This document shows, piece after piece, positions 43,539 to 53,264 of a stretch of DNA of 64,000 nucleotides. The notes below the pieces were generated by a model. That model was not told the origin of the DNA, made no database searches, and saw only the letters and a program-made list of their open reading frames with translations. The stretch spans positions 2,418,001-2,482,000 of the forward strand of contig NZ_CP011834.1 in assembly GCF_001412575.1 (NCBI RefSeq). The letters are read 5' to 3'. The DNA comes from Limnohabitans sp. 103DPR2 (lineage in GTDB: Bacteria; Pseudomonadota; Gammaproteobacteria; Burkholderiales; Burkholderiaceae_C). The stretch's first letter is position 1. Each line of letters begins with the position of its first letter. The position numbers and the translations under genes are program-made.

Positions 43539-45029
43539 TTACTCACCCGACGGCGATTGTCCTGGCTCGGCGTTACCGGATGCACCCGAAGCATTTTTCG
43601 CCACTGGCTTTCGGCGACGCGGCGCACGTCGTGTTTTGCCAATTCCCGAAGCAGGAACGTTGCCCTTTTCAGACTTCGCCTGTTGCATCAAGTCCTCGCG
43701 AGCGGCATCGTCTGCCATGCTGAATTCTTGCCACCAATCGGCCAACGTCAAATCGACATCCGCCACTTCAGCGCGTAAACGTAAAAAGTCGAAGCCAGCG
43801 CGGAATCGGGGCTGCTCTACCAAACTGAATGGCGTACTGCCAATGCGTTTTTCAAAGCGGGGCTGCATCATCCAAATTTCGCGCATGTCAGCCGCCAATT
43901 TACCGCGTCCCGAGACGTCACCGATGCGCGCATCAAAGACTTCATCGATGGCTTCTTGCAGGGCTGGAAATGGCGGAATGCGTTTGGCAACACGCTGATC
44001 CCAACCCGCCTTGACATCGGTCCATAAAACACATGCTAGCAAAAAGCTGGGCGCCACGGGTTTTTCTTCACCTACACGGCGATCTGTGTCGGCCAATGCC
44101 GCTTTCACAAAAGGCGTATCAGCACGCTCAACCACCACATCCAACAAAGGATAAATGCCTTTGTGCAAACCCAAGGATTGCAATTGCGCCACAGAGGCCA
44201 AAGCATGGCCCGTTTGAAGCAACTTCAGCATCTCGTCAAACAACCTGCTTTGCGGTACATCGGCCAGCAAGTTCAGCATGGTCGCCAAGGGCTTGGCAGT
44301 TTTGCTCTCGAACTTGAAACCCAAGGGGCTGAGCTTTGCTGCAAACCGCACCGCACGAATGATGCGCACAGGATCTTCGCGATAACGTGCAACGGGATCG
44401 CCAATCATGCGCAAGACTTTCTTTTTGGCATCCTGCATACCGCCGTGGTAGTCAACCAAATACTGAGACTCCGGGTCGTAGTACATGGCATTCACCGTGA
44501 AGTCCCGACGTGTTGCATCTTCGTCTTGGGGGCCCCAAACGTTGTCGCGCAGCACCCGGCCGCTTGAATCGACAGCGTGCGTCATACCTGCAAGTTCAGA
44601 TTTGCTGGTTTTTTCATTACCCTTGACCTGCTCTGCTGCGCGGTTGTCCAAATGGGCCCTGAAGGTAGACACTTCAATCACTTCATGCTCGCGGCCACGA
44701 CCGTACACCACATGCACAATGCGAAAGCGTCGTCCGATGATGAATGCTCGGCGAAACAAGCTTTTCACTTCTTCTGGCGTGGCATCGGTCGCCACATCAA
44801 AGTCTTTGGGGCGAAGTCCTAAAAGCAAATCGCGCACCGCGCCACCCACCACATAAGCTTCATAGCCTGCATCTTGCAAAGTTCTGACCACATTCAGAGC
44901 GCGCTCGTCAACCAGGGCTGGATTAATGCCATGAACGGATGCAGGAATTTCGACGCGCTTGCCAAAATCAACAGCGCCTCGCCCGCCTTTGGGCTGGCCT
45001 AATATTTTTTGAATGAATTTTTTGATCAT
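43539..45029 (-). CDS. pcnB: poly(A) polymerase I
   Basis: Adds 3' poly(A) tails that speed RNA decay. From the ATG at 45029 it is 496 residues. The class II nucleotidyltransferase core shows YVVGGAVRDLLLGLRPKDFD with the DxD metal pair, and GRRFRIVHVVYGRGREHEVI. The polyA_pol RNA-binding domain has RYREDPVRIIRAVRFAAKL. The C-terminal tail is basic (KTRRAPRRRKPVAK). The frame extends 58 codons upstream but only into the HAD gene; the real start forms an ATGA overlap with that gene's stop. CCA-adding enzyme is a relative; length and basic tail favour PcnB. Confidence 0.93.
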   Translation of the reverse strand: MIKKFIQKILGQPKGGRGAVDFGKRVEIPASVHGINPALVDERALNVVRTLQDAGYEAYVVGGAVRDLLLGLRPKDFDVATDATPEEVKSLFRRAFIIGRRFRIVHVVYGRGREHEVIEVSTFRAHLDNRAAEQVKGNEKTSKSELAGMTHAVDSSGRVLRDNVWGPQDEDATRRDFTVNAMYYDPESQYLVDYHGGMQDAKKKVLRMIGDPVARYREDPVRIIRAVRFAAKLSPLGFKFESKTAKPLATMLNLLADVPQSRLFDEMLKLLQTGHALASVAQLQSLGLHKGIYPLLDVVVERADTPFVKAALADTDRRVGEEKPVAPSFLLACVLWTDVKAGWDQRVAKRIPPFPALQEAIDEVFDARIGDVSGRGKLAADMREIWMMQPRFEKRIGSTPFSLVEQPRFRAGFDFLRLRAEVADVDLTLADWWQEFSMADDAAREDLMQQAKSEKGNVPASGIGKTRRAPRRRKPVAKNASGASGNAEPGQSPSGE

Positions 45030-45691
45030 GAGAAAAGTTGAAGTGTGCGCCAGCCTCGATCGGTCGCAAGTTGGCGCAAACGCGCATCTGGATTGGTCGC
45101 AACGGGTGTTTGTGCCATTTCTAGAAGTGGCAAATCGTTGATTGAATCCGAATAAAAGGTAATGTGCACATCTGACCACTTCAGATTTCGTGCCGCCAAC
45201 CATTGTGCAACTCGAGTGACCTTGCCTTCTTTGAATGACGGCGTACCCGAAATCTCGCCCGTGATCCAGCCTTGCGCGTCGCGCGCCAATTCAACAGCAA
45301 TCAATTCAGACACACCAAAAGCAGTGGCAATGGGTCGCGTGACGAATTCATTGGTGGCAGTGACGATCATGACATGATCACCTGCCGCTTGATGTTGTTT
45401 CACCAATTCGATTGCAGAGGGCTTCACAGCAGGCAGGATAATTTCGCGCATGAATTGCCGATGCGCGATTTCCGCTTGCTCAGCCCCCTTCAGGCGCACC
45501 GCATCCGTTGCAAATCGCACGTACTCATGAATGTCCAACACACCCGATTGATAGTCTGCGTAAAACTGATCATTGCGTGCTTTGAAAGAGACTGGATCAG
45601 TCCAAGCAATGTGCTGACTGAATTCACCCCACGCGTAATCGGAGTCAATTGGCAACAAAGTGTTGTCGAGATCAAACAGGGTCAACTTCAT
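45026..45691 (-). CDS. HAD-IB family phosphatase (SerB-like)
   Basis: A 221-residue haloacid dehalogenase-superfamily hydrolase. Motif I is FDLDNTLLPIDSD, motif II the Thr in MIVTATNEF, motif III the Lys in FKEGKVTRVAQW, and motif IV YSDSINDLPLLEMA. The C1 cap is of the IB type, as in phosphoserine phosphatase and the CicA-like family. A specific substrate is not evident. It is coupled by ATGA overlaps to hda upstream and to pcnB downstream, a context common in Burkholderiales. Confidence 0.88.
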   Translation of the reverse strand: MKLTLFDLDNTLLPIDSDYAWGEFSQHIAWTDPVSFKARNDQFYADYQSGVLDIHEYVRFATDAVRLKGAEQAEIAHRQFMREIILPAVKPSAIELVKQHQAAGDHVMIVTATNEFVTRPIATAFGVSELIAVELARDAQGWITGEISGTPSFKEGKVTRVAQWLAARNLKWSDVHITFYSDSINDLPLLEMAQTPVATNPDARLRQLATDRGWRTLQLFS

Positions 45692-46374
45692 GTGCTCTCC
45701 AACATGGATTTGATCAGCGGAATGGTGATGGCCCTTTGCGTTTGTAAAGCAAATTGATCCAAGTGATTGAGCAAAGTCATCAAGCTGCTCAAGTCGCGTG
45801 AAAATCGTGTGAGCATGTAAGACATCACCTCATCACTCAAAAACAAACCTCGCGAGTCTGCCTCTTGACGCAACACTGCACGTCGCTCGTTGTCACTTAA
45901 GACCTGCAGTGCATAAACATGCCCCCAACCCAAGCGAGAACGTAAATCATCACGCAACTTGAGGTCTGCAGGTGGCAATGTGCCGGCCGCCAATACCCAA
46001 CGCGGCTGACCTGACTTGGGCGTGAGTGCATTCACAAACCAATTAAACCCCATGGCCTGTTGCTCTAAATTGAACAGATGCACATCGTCCATCAACACAG
46101 CAACCCAAGATGCATCAAAACTCAGATGCGCTTCGGTTGAGGCATCCAGCCAGCCCACAGAAAATCCTTGATCTTTGAGCGCCGCATAGACCCCCTTGAG
46201 CAGATGCGTTTTGCCTGAGCCACTCTCCCCCCAAAGGTAAGTAGGGACGGGACTGGGCATTTGACCAGCTGTCCAGAGTTTGAGATGTTGCAGTGCTGCG
46301 GCATTGGGTCCTGCAAAAAAACTGTCCAAGCTGGGCGCTGTTTGCAAGCCTATGTCTAAGGCCATTTGCTTCAT
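45688..46374 (-). CDS. hda: DnaA regulatory inactivator Hda
   Basis: AAA+ DnaA paralogue that works with the sliding clamp to promote ATP hydrolysis by DnaA. The 228-residue protein has Walker A WGESGSGKTHLLKGVY and Walker B VAVLMDDVHLFN, with sensor-type arginines in RDDLRSRLGWG. The N-terminal KQMALDIGLQ is a likely clamp-binding motif. It overlaps perM by ATGA at its start and the HAD gene by ATGA at its end. Confidence 0.92.
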   Translation of the reverse strand: MKQMALDIGLQTAPSLDSFFAGPNAAALQHLKLWTAGQMPSPVPTYLWGESGSGKTHLLKGVYAALKDQGFSVGWLDASTEAHLSFDASWVAVLMDDVHLFNLEQQAMGFNWFVNALTPKSGQPRWVLAAGTLPPADLKLRDDLRSRLGWGHVYALQVLSDNERRAVLRQEADSRGLFLSDEVMSYMLTRFSRDLSSLMTLLNHLDQFALQTQRAITIPLIKSMLEST

Positions 46375-47447
46375 GCGTCAGGACCTTGGTAAATGGTGCT
46401 CTCAAAATATTGATCACGCACTCTGCGCAGTGCCACCAAAATCACCGCACTGGCTGGCAATGCCACCAGCACGCCCACAAAGCCAAACAATTGACCCAAT
46501 GCCAACAAAGCAAATATGACAGCCAAGGGATGTAAGCCAATGCGTTCACCGACCCACTTGGGTGTGAGCCAAAAGCTTTCAAGCAACTGCCCCGCACCAA
46601 ACACCACCGCCACCATCAACAAAGCCTTGAGGGATGCAAATTGTAAAAATCCAGCAAACAAGGCCAAGATAAGGCCAAGCCCAAAGCCCAAGTAAGGCAC
46701 GCAAACGGCCAAACCCGTGAAGACACCAATGGGCAATGCCAAATCCAATCCGAAGGCATACAGGCCGACGGCGTAGAAAACTGACAAAGCCAGCATGACC
46801 AAAATTTGTCCATGCAAATACTGACCTAAGACTTCATCGCATTCACGCATGAAACTGTCATAGGCAGGGCGCCAGTGAAGGGGCACCCACAAAACGACTT
46901 GCGAGACCCAACGGTCCCAGTCCTTGAGCAGGTAAAAAAGAACCACTGGAATCAAAATTAAATTACCCAAGACCGCCAGGGCAAAGCTGCCACCCAGTTT
47001 GAGTGAGGCCACCAACGGCTCCATCCAATCGCCTCGGTTGGCACTCAAATAGGTGAGCAGTTGTGCCTTGATGGAGGCCACATCCAAAGTCAATCGCCAG
47101 CCGTACTTGTCCAGCAGTGCATTCAAGAAGGCTGCCAATCGGTCTAACAGGGTTGGCAATTGCTGCTGAAGCAATGGAATTTCGCGGGTCAAAATGGGCA
47201 CCAACAAAAACAGAACACCCATCGCCGCCAGCAGCGCCAACAACTCAATCAACATCACACACAAAACATGAGGCAACCAAGGGGCGGCTTTGTGCATTCG
47301 AAGCACGGCTGGATGCAGGGCGTATGCCAGCACCCCCGCGACTGCAAAGGGAACCAAGACAGGTCCCAAGACCCACAGCATCAAGGCCACCACAACAGCG
47401 ACGCCCACCCCTAAAGTCAGGCGTTTGTTGGCGATATGGATGGGCAT
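46371..47447 (-). CDS. AI-2E family transporter (PerM-like)
   Basis: A 358-residue multi-pass inner-membrane protein of the AI-2E transporter/UPF0118 family. The central and C-terminal segments LLKDWDRWVSQVVLWVPLHW, ECDEVLGQYLHGQILVMLAL and VPYLGFGLGLILALFAGFLQ are typical. Despite the name, most members are not autoinducer transporters; some are sodium/proton antiporters. It is the first gene of the leftward group and is divergent from purM (133 bp between starts). Confidence 0.9.
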   Translation of the reverse strand: MPIHIANKRLTLGVGVAVVVALMLWVLGPVLVPFAVAGVLAYALHPAVLRMHKAAPWLPHVLCVMLIELLALLAAMGVLFLLVPILTREIPLLQQQLPTLLDRLAAFLNALLDKYGWRLTLDVASIKAQLLTYLSANRGDWMEPLVASLKLGGSFALAVLGNLILIPVVLFYLLKDWDRWVSQVVLWVPLHWRPAYDSFMRECDEVLGQYLHGQILVMLALSVFYAVGLYAFGLDLALPIGVFTGLAVCVPYLGFGLGLILALFAGFLQFASLKALLMVAVVFGAGQLLESFWLTPKWVGERIGLHPLAVIFALLALGQLFGFVGVLVALPASAVILVALRRVRDQYFESTIYQGPDA

Positions 47448-47580
47448 GTTGGCAATTCGTGGTTAAAGAAAATCAAAAGAAGCTGACGGCATTGGCAGAT
47501 GCAAGCAGCACTGCCCCTTAAAATATGCTTAGATTTTAGTCTCCCCTCGCCCTCTTCCCCACATTTTCCCCATATTTCAC

Positions 47581-48612
47581 ATGAGCTCAACTCCCCTTTC
47601 CTACAAAGACGCTGGCGTCGACATCGTCGCGGGTGACGCCTTGGTCGAACGCATCAAGCCTCTGGCCAAAAAGACCATGCGCGAAGGTGTTTTAGCAGGC
47701 ATTGGTGGGTTTGGCGCCTTGTTTGAAGTGCCCAAACGTTACAAAGAGCCTGTTTTGGTCTCTGGCACTGACGGTGTGGGTACCAAACTCAAACTGGCAT
47801 TTGAGTGGAACATGCACGACACCGTGGGCATCGACCTTGTCGCGATGAGCGTCAACGATGTCTTGGTTCAAGGGGCAGAGCCGCTGTTCTTTTTGGACTA
47901 CTTTGCATGCGGCAAGCTGGATGTGGACACAGCAGCTGCCGTGGTGGGCGGCATTGCCAATGGCTGCGAAATGTCCGGTTGCGCTCTGATTGGCGGTGAA
48001 ACGGCCGAAATGCCAGGCATGTACCCCGCAGGCGAATACGATTTGGCCGGATTTGCAGTAGGCGCTGTTGAAAAATCAAAAATTCTTACCGGACGAGATG
48101 TCAAACCAGGCGACATCGTATTGGGCTTGGGCTCCAATGGCGTGCATTCCAATGGTTTCAGCTTGGTTCGCAAATGCATTGAGCGGGCTGGCGCGCAATT
48201 GCCCGCCCAACTCGATGGTCAAGATTTCAAGCAAGCCATCATGGCGCCCACACGTTTGTACGTTAAAACAGTCTTGAGCGCCTTGGCACAACACCCCATC
48301 AAAGCTTTGGCTCACATCACGGGTGGTGGTTTGTTGGAAAACATTCCCCGTGTTTTGCCCGAAGGCACTGCGGCGCATTTGGTCAAGGGCAGCTGGCCTC
48401 AATCCGAATTATTTGCATGGCTTCAAAACACGGCAGGCATTGACGACATCGAAATGAACCGCACCTTTAACAACGGGATTGGCATGGTCGTTGTCATCGA
48501 TGCAGCGAATGCTGCAGCTTGTGCAGACACTTTGCGCCAAGCTGGCGAAAAAGTTTATGAAATTGGTGTTATTGCTGCGCAGGCTGATGGTGCACAAGTG
48601 ACCGTCAAGTAA
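47581..48612 (+). CDS. purM: phosphoribosylformylglycinamidine cyclo-ligase
   Basis: AIR synthetase, the fifth step of purine synthesis. The 343-residue protein begins with [20 protein letters not shown], has [35 protein letters not shown] sequence (here [19 protein letters not shown]) and [18 protein letters not shown] and [16 protein letters not shown]. There is no evident Shine-Dalgarno: the 40 bases before the ATG are pyrimidine-rich. It converges with the SirB1-like gene with only 4 bp between the stops. Confidence 0.97.
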   Translation: MSSTPLSYKDAGVDIVAGDALVERIKPLAKKTMREGVLAGIGGFGALFEVPKRYKEPVLVSGTDGVGTKLKLAFEWNMHDTVGIDLVAMSVNDVLVQGAEPLFFLDYFACGKLDVDTAAAVVGGIANGCEMSGCALIGGETAEMPGMYPAGEYDLAGFAVGAVEKSKILTGRDVKPGDIVLGLGSNGVHSNGFSLVRKCIERAGAQLPAQLDGQDFKQAIMAPTRLYVKTVLSALAQHPIKALAHITGGGLLENIPRVLPEGTAAHLVKGSWPQSELFAWLQNTAGIDDIEMNRTFNNGIGMVVVIDAANAAACADTLRQAGEKVYEIGVIAAQADGAQVTVK

Positions 48613-48616
48613 TTTT

Positions 48617-49468
48617 TTAGGAATCGATGGATGCCAGTCGGAAACGAATGATGTCGACGTCACTGGCATCGGTCGCCTGGCTCACATAAGCCTGCAAGTC
48701 ATCGCGAGCCTCAGCATTCAAGCCCAAGGACATCAAAGCCAGCCCGCGATCGCGTCGCTCATAAATGGCATCGGGATTGAGGACGATCAACCGGTCCAAG
48801 ACGCACTTCAAGCGCTGCCAATCAGATTGGCTAGAGAAAATTTCTTTCAAATTGCGCAGCATGCGCGTCAAGATGTCACGGGGCATGGCTGGCTGCAGAT
48901 ACAAGCCAAGTGGCGTGTCACTGTCTTCCACGTCATCCGCAAGGTCAACCCGCTGACGATATGGTGCCAGTCTCTCTGCCAAGCGCTCCAAACCCAAGGA
49001 ATCACCCGTCAAGGGATCCATCACAACCAAGCCCTCAGGCAAAGTGACTTTGACCAAGAAATGCCCCGGGAAAGAGACGCCTTCAGCCTGCAAGTCGAGT
49101 GCCTGCGCCAACTCCAACCAAATGACCGCAATCGAAATCGGAATGCCGCGACGCGTCCTGAAAACCTCATTCAGGTAACTGTTCTCGGGGGCATAAAAGT
49201 TGTTGGCGTTGCCACCGAAACCCAGTTCGTTGTAGAAAAACTGGTTCAACACCGTCAACTTCTGAAGGGGCTCTGCTTCGCGCTTCAATCGCCGCTTTAG
49301 CCGCACCAACAAAGCATCACAAGTGGCCAAGACCTCTTGCACGTCCAACGCAGGCTCTTCATCCTGCGCAATAGCCGCCGCAGACTCTAGCAATGGAAAG
49401 TTCTGGTCCGCTGCCACCAAACTTTGGAAGTAGGTCAATGGGGTCACTGTGGTGGCTTGTAAATTCAT
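48617..49468 (-). CDS. SirB1-family transglutaminase-like/TPR protein
   Basis: A 283-residue protein of the SirB1 (UPF0162) family. The transglutaminase-like core is in NFYAPENSYLNEVFRTRRG and PISIAVIWLELAQALDLQAE, with GVSFPGHFLVKV. A short TPR-like helical pair follows at about 205-275. Catalytic activity is doubtful; in gammaproteobacteria the gene sits near prmC and prfA. It lies 15 bp after murJ on the same strand. Confidence 0.88.
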   Translation of the reverse strand: MNLQATTVTPLTYFQSLVAADQNFPLLESAAAIAQDEEPALDVQEVLATCDALLVRLKRRLKREAEPLQKLTVLNQFFYNELGFGGNANNFYAPENSYLNEVFRTRRGIPISIAVIWLELAQALDLQAEGVSFPGHFLVKVTLPEGLVVMDPLTGDSLGLERLAERLAPYRQRVDLADDVEDSDTPLGLYLQPAMPRDILTRMLRNLKEIFSSQSDWQRLKCVLDRLIVLNPDAIYERRDRGLALMSLGLNAEARDDLQAYVSQATDASDVDIIRFRLASIDS

Positions 49469-49483
49469 AGTGCAAGCATCTTT

Positions 49484-51049
49484 TTAGCGACGAACAAAGG
49501 ATTTCAAACGCAAACCACACAAACGCAAGCACCCAAAATAAAGAAGGGCTGAAGTGATCAAAACAAGGGCCATCGCAGCCAGTCGCACTAACACTTGTTG
49601 ACGGCCACCCAGCCAATCAAATTGGGTTGAAGCCACAATCAAAAAACCAGTTAACAACAAGGTAGCAAGCGCGACTTTGGCGCTAAACCAGCCCCACCCC
49701 GGCAAGGGTTTGTAGCTGCCTTTTCGAATCAGCCCCACCAGAAGCCACATTGCATTCAACAAAGCACCCAAACCGATGGACAGCGCCAAGCCTGCATGGG
49801 CTAAATAAGGAACCAACACAAAATTCAAGGCTTGCGTAAAGCACAAAACAAGCACCGCAATTTTGACCGGCGTTTTAATGTCCTGGCTGGCGTAGTAGCC
49901 CGGCGCCAGAACTTTGATGGCCACAAGTCCTATCAAGCCAACACCATAGCCCGTCAGCGCCATCGTCGTTTGCTTCACATCGTGGTCGGTGAATGCGCCG
50001 TAGTGATACAGCACGGACACCAAAGCTTGCGAGAAAGTGAGCAATGCAGCTGCACAAGGCAAGGCCAACAACACAACCAAGCGCAATCCCCAATCCAACA
50101 TGGCAGCGTATTCAAGCTGATCACCTTTGGCCCTTGCGGCAGCCAACTGCGGCATCAAAACAGCACCCAAGGCTACACCCAAAATGGCCGTTGGAAATTC
50201 CATCAAGCGATCGGCATACGTCAACCAACTGACACTGCCTGGCGCCAAGTGAGAAGCAATCTGTGTGTTGATGAGCAGTGATATTTGAGCCACCCCCACG
50301 CCTAACAATGCCGGCAACATCAAGCTTGTAATTTGGCGTGTAGCTGGATCGTTCAAGGCTTGTTGAATGGCTCGCCAAGTCACACCGATACGCGGCAGCA
50401 ATCCCAAATTTGCAAGTGCCGGAATTTGAATGGCCAGTTGCAACAAACCACCCAACATCACACCAACAGGCAAGGCATAAACCGGTTGAATGCCCTGACT
50501 TTTGAACCAGGGGGCCAAGAGCCAAGCCGCACCAATCATGGCCACATTCAACAACACAGGCGTTGCAGCGGGCACCGCAAAGCGTTTCCAAGTGTTCAAA
50601 ATGCCTGCCGACAAGGCGACCAAGGACATGAACGCAATGTAGGGGAACATCCAACGCGTCATGAGCACAGCCGCCGCATAGGAATCGGGTTGTTGTTGCA
50701 AGCCACTGGCCATGGCCCACACCAAAAATGGTGCAATGGCTACACCCAACAAGCTCAAGAGCAACAAAGACCAAGCCAGCAAGGTGGCCACATGGTCGAT
50801 CGCTTGTCGTGTGGCTGCTTCACCATTTTGAGCCTTGCTAGCTGCCAATACAGGGACAAAAGCTTGACTGAAAGCACCTTCAGCAAAGAAGCGCCGAAAC
50901 AAATTAGGAATACGAAAGGCCACATTAAAGGCATCGGTGAGCGCACTGGCCCCAAAAACGGAGGCGATCAATAGCTCTCGGACCAATCCCGTAATGCGGG
51001 AGGCCAGGGTCCAAAGAGAGACAGTAGAAGCTGATTTAAGAAGGCTCAC
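49484..51049 (-). CDS. murJ: lipid II flippase MurJ
   Basis: A 521-residue MOP-superfamily membrane protein, with about 14 hydrophobic segments, that moves lipid II across the inner membrane. It starts MSLLKSASTVSLWTLASRIT and has ASVFGASALTDAFNVAFRIP and NLFRRFFAEGAFSQAFVPVL, the family's N-terminal hallmarks. Arginines R18, R24 and R52-type residues lie in these segments. It is divergent from rpsT, as in many betaproteobacteria. Confidence 0.95.
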   Translation of the reverse strand: MSLLKSASTVSLWTLASRITGLVRELLIASVFGASALTDAFNVAFRIPNLFRRFFAEGAFSQAFVPVLAASKAQNGEAATRQAIDHVATLLAWSLLLLSLLGVAIAPFLVWAMASGLQQQPDSYAAAVLMTRWMFPYIAFMSLVALSAGILNTWKRFAVPAATPVLLNVAMIGAAWLLAPWFKSQGIQPVYALPVGVMLGGLLQLAIQIPALANLGLLPRIGVTWRAIQQALNDPATRQITSLMLPALLGVGVAQISLLINTQIASHLAPGSVSWLTYADRLMEFPTAILGVALGAVLMPQLAAARAKGDQLEYAAMLDWGLRLVVLLALPCAAALLTFSQALVSVLYHYGAFTDHDVKQTTMALTGYGVGLIGLVAIKVLAPGYYASQDIKTPVKIAVLVLCFTQALNFVLVPYLAHAGLALSIGLGALLNAMWLLVGLIRKGSYKPLPGWGWFSAKVALATLLLTGFLIVASTQFDWLGGRQQVLVRLAAMALVLITSALLYFGCLRLCGLRLKSFVRR

Positions 51050-51115
51050 GGCGAGAGTGTAGCGACTGATTGGGTTGGCTGTCAGGGGGACTCGACTTGG
51101 CGGGATTTAGCCTGT

Positions 51116-51121
51116 TACAAT
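51116..51121 (+). promoter_or_regulatory. rpsT: candidate -10 element for rpsT
   Basis: TACAAT lies 45 bases ahead of the rpsT ATG, followed by a short leader. No good -35 is visible at the usual spacing. Confidence 0.4.
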
Positions 51122-51166
51122 AGCCGGCTTTGCTGACAACATCCTCAGACAACTAGGATAAATAAA

Positions 51167-51463
51167 ATGGCTTCTGGAAAACCCAAGAAAAAGAACCCCC
51201 GCCTGGCATCAGGCCGTAAACGCGCACGTCAAGACGTGAAACTGAACGCAGCGAACACCTCACTGCGATCTAAATACCGCACCGCCGTGAAGAACGTTGA
51301 AAAAGCTGTTCTGGCTGGTGACAAAACCAAAGCTACTGAACTGTTTGCCAAAATGCAAGCCGTTGTGGACACGATTGCTGACAAAGGCATCTTCCACAAA
51401 AACAAAGCAGCTCGCGATAAGAGCCGCTTGTCAACCAAGGTGAAAGCCTTGGCCCTCGCCTGA
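51167..51463 (+). CDS. rpsT: 30S ribosomal protein S20
   Basis: A 98-residue basic ribosomal protein that binds 16S rRNA early in assembly. It starts [20 protein letters not shown] and has [20 protein letters not shown] and [20 protein letters not shown]. It is monocistronic between murJ and a strong terminator. The upstream GGATAAATAAA holds the ribosome site. Confidence 0.97.
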   Translation: MASGKPKKKNPRLASGRKRARQDVKLNAANTSLRSKYRTAVKNVEKAVLAGDKTKATELFAKMQAVVDTIADKGIFHKNKAARDKSRLSTKVKALALA

Positions 51464-51535
51464 TCAATTGATCATCAGCCCGGCGCCCACCAGGGTGCCG
51501 CCGTTTGAAACGGGTGCGCTGTCAGCAAAGAAAAA

Positions 51536-51564
51536 GCAAAAAGCCGTCTTAGGACGGCTTTTTT
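51536..51564. terminator. terminator downstream of rpsT
   Basis: AAAAAGCCGTC pairs with GACGGCTTTTTT around a TTAG loop, with T and A runs giving a possible two-way terminator. It follows rpsT by about 75 bp; a smaller G+C-rich hairpin (51482-51499) lies between. DUF3579 ends just beyond on the other strand. Confidence 0.88.
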
Positions 51565-51580
51565 GTGGGCGTTTGACGAC

Positions 51581-51895
51581 TCAGCGGGGATGATCAGGAA
51601 GCAGGCAGGCCTCAGAAACTTGCAAATTGTTGTCTTTGGCAAAGTTCATGAGGAAGTCCCAGGCCATGGGCTCATAGTCTCTTAAATCGGTGTGGACCAC
51701 AACGCATTTGATGCCACCCAAGGTCTGGGGAATGCACCATGGCGAGTAACTCAAGTGGCTGCCAGGTGTAGCGCCTCCAGGCCGAAATTGCCCCATCACG
51801 CCAGCCAAACGCTCAGCCCAATCGCTCGGTCTGAATGTGCGGCCGTCCAAGGTCACTCCTTGAATCAGTACTTCTTTGGCGTTATTGGAAACCAT
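51581..51895 (-). CDS. DUF3579 family protein
   Basis: A 104-residue protein of a family found mostly in Betaproteobacteria, with no known function. Identifiable parts are EVLIQGVTLDGRTFRPSDWA, SHLSYSPWCIPQTLGGIKCV and LRDYEPMAWDFLMNFAKDNN. No signal peptide or membrane segment. It is divergent from argD, with the TCTTATATAAGA palindrome between them. Confidence 0.85.
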   Translation of the reverse strand: MVSNNAKEVLIQGVTLDGRTFRPSDWAERLAGVMGQFRPGGATPGSHLSYSPWCIPQTLGGIKCVVVHTDLRDYEPMAWDFLMNFAKDNNLQVSEACLLPDHPR

Positions 51896-51967
51896 CGATC
51901 AGAGGTTAGGTAATTTGACGGGCAGACATCAGGGATCGCCTCAATGTTGCATTGCACAACTATTGTA

Positions 51968-51979
51968 TCTTATATAAGA
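51968..51979. promoter_or_regulatory. perfect 12-bp palindrome upstream of argD
   Basis: TCTTATATAAGA, a perfect palindrome, is identical to the site between mdh and the GntR gene at 60915. It lies 84 bases ahead of the argD ATG and 73 from the DUF3579 start. A TAAAAT at 52002-52007 could be the argD -10, which would place the palindrome near -40, over the -35 region. I read it as an operator, probably for the GntR/HutC protein. Confidence 0.6.
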
Positions 51980-52062
51980 CTTAAAGCTTTATTTCTGGCT
52001 CTAAAATCTCATCTCAGCGGCCCTCTTCGTTGGGCCGATTTCTTTTCAGAGGAGTTCTCAGC

Positions 52063-53259
52063 ATGTCTGCTTTCATTGAAGCCACTTCGCCGCACACCAT
52101 GAACACCTACGGCCGATTGCCCATCGCAATGAGCCATGGTCAAGGTTGCCGATTGTGGGATGTCAATGGCAAAGAATATTTGGACGCGCTAGGCGGCATT
52201 GCGGTGAACACCTTGGGCCACAACCATCCAGAGTTGGTCCCTGCCCTGCAGGATCAAGTGAGCAAGATCATCCACAGTTGCAACTACTACCATGTGCCCA
52301 ACCAAGAAAAGTTGGCCGCCAAACTGGTTGAGTTGTCTGGCATGACCAATGTCTTTTTTTGCTGCACAGGCTTAGAAGCCAATGAAGCCGCCATCAAGTT
52401 GGCACGCAAGTTCGGGCACGACAAAGGCATCGAGAAACCCGAGATCGTGGTTTACGAAAAAGCCTTTCATGGTCGCAGCATTGCCACACTCAGCGCCACT
52501 GGCAACACCAAGATTCAACAAGGCTTTGGACCTTTGGTTGAAGGCTTCATTCGTGTGCCAGTGAACAACATAGAAGCCTTGAAAAAAGCCACCGCCAACA
52601 ACCCCAATGTCGTGGCTGTGTTCTTTGAAACCATTCAAGGTGAAGGCGGTGTCAATCCCATGCACATGGACTACCTGCGCGATGTACGCGCACTGTGTGA
52701 CGAAAAAGATTGGCTCATGATGATTGACGAAGTTCAATGCGGTATGGGCCGCACAGGCAAATGGTTTGCGCATCAATGGGCAGGCATCAAAGCCGACGTG
52801 ATGCCACTGGCCAAAGGCTTGGGCTCTGGCATGCCCATCGCAGCCGTGGTGGCGGGCCCTAAAGCCGCCAACATTTTCCAACCTGGAAGTCATGGCACCA
52901 CCTTCGGCGGCAATCCATTGGCCATGCGCGCGGGTGTTGAAACCATTCGCATCATGGAAAAAGACGGTTTGCTTGAGAACGCAGCACATGTAGGTGCTCA
53001 TCTCAAAGCGCGCCTTGAGCAAGGCTTGGCGGGTGTCAAAGGCGTCAAAGAAATTCGCGGCCAAGGCCTGATGTTGGGCATTGAACTCGACAAAGCTTGC
53101 GGCGCTTTGACACAACGCGCGGCCGATGCTGGATTGCTGATCAGTGTCACCGCAGACAGCGTCATTCGCATGGTGCCACCGCTCATCATGACGCAAGCCG
53201 AAGCAGATCAGGTTGCTGACATTTTGTTGCCTTTGATCAAAACATTTCTAGCGGAGTAA
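52063..53259 (+). CDS. argD: acetylornithine aminotransferase
   Basis: PLP enzyme that makes N-acetylornithine in arginine synthesis. From the ATG at 52063 (GAGGAG just upstream) it is 398 residues. It shows the class III pattern: GKEYLDALGGIAVNTLGHNH, FFCCTGLEANEAAIKLARKF, MMIDEVQCGMGRTGKWFAHQ and the cofactor lysine in MPLAKGLGSGMPIAAVV. argF follows after 5 bp, so the pair is one transcript. Succinylornithine and ornithine transaminases are relatives; the argF pairing favours ArgD. Confidence 0.95.
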   Translation: MSAFIEATSPHTMNTYGRLPIAMSHGQGCRLWDVNGKEYLDALGGIAVNTLGHNHPELVPALQDQVSKIIHSCNYYHVPNQEKLAAKLVELSGMTNVFFCCTGLEANEAAIKLARKFGHDKGIEKPEIVVYEKAFHGRSIATLSATGNTKIQQGFGPLVEGFIRVPVNNIEALKKATANNPNVVAVFFETIQGEGGVNPMHMDYLRDVRALCDEKDWLMMIDEVQCGMGRTGKWFAHQWAGIKADVMPLAKGLGSGMPIAAVVAGPKAANIFQPGSHGTTFGGNPLAMRAGVETIRIMEKDGLLENAAHVGAHLKARLEQGLAGVKGVKEIRGQGLMLGIELDKACGALTQRAADAGLLISVTADSVIRMVPPLIMTQAEADQVADILLPLIKTFLAE

Positions 53260-53264
53260 TTTCA

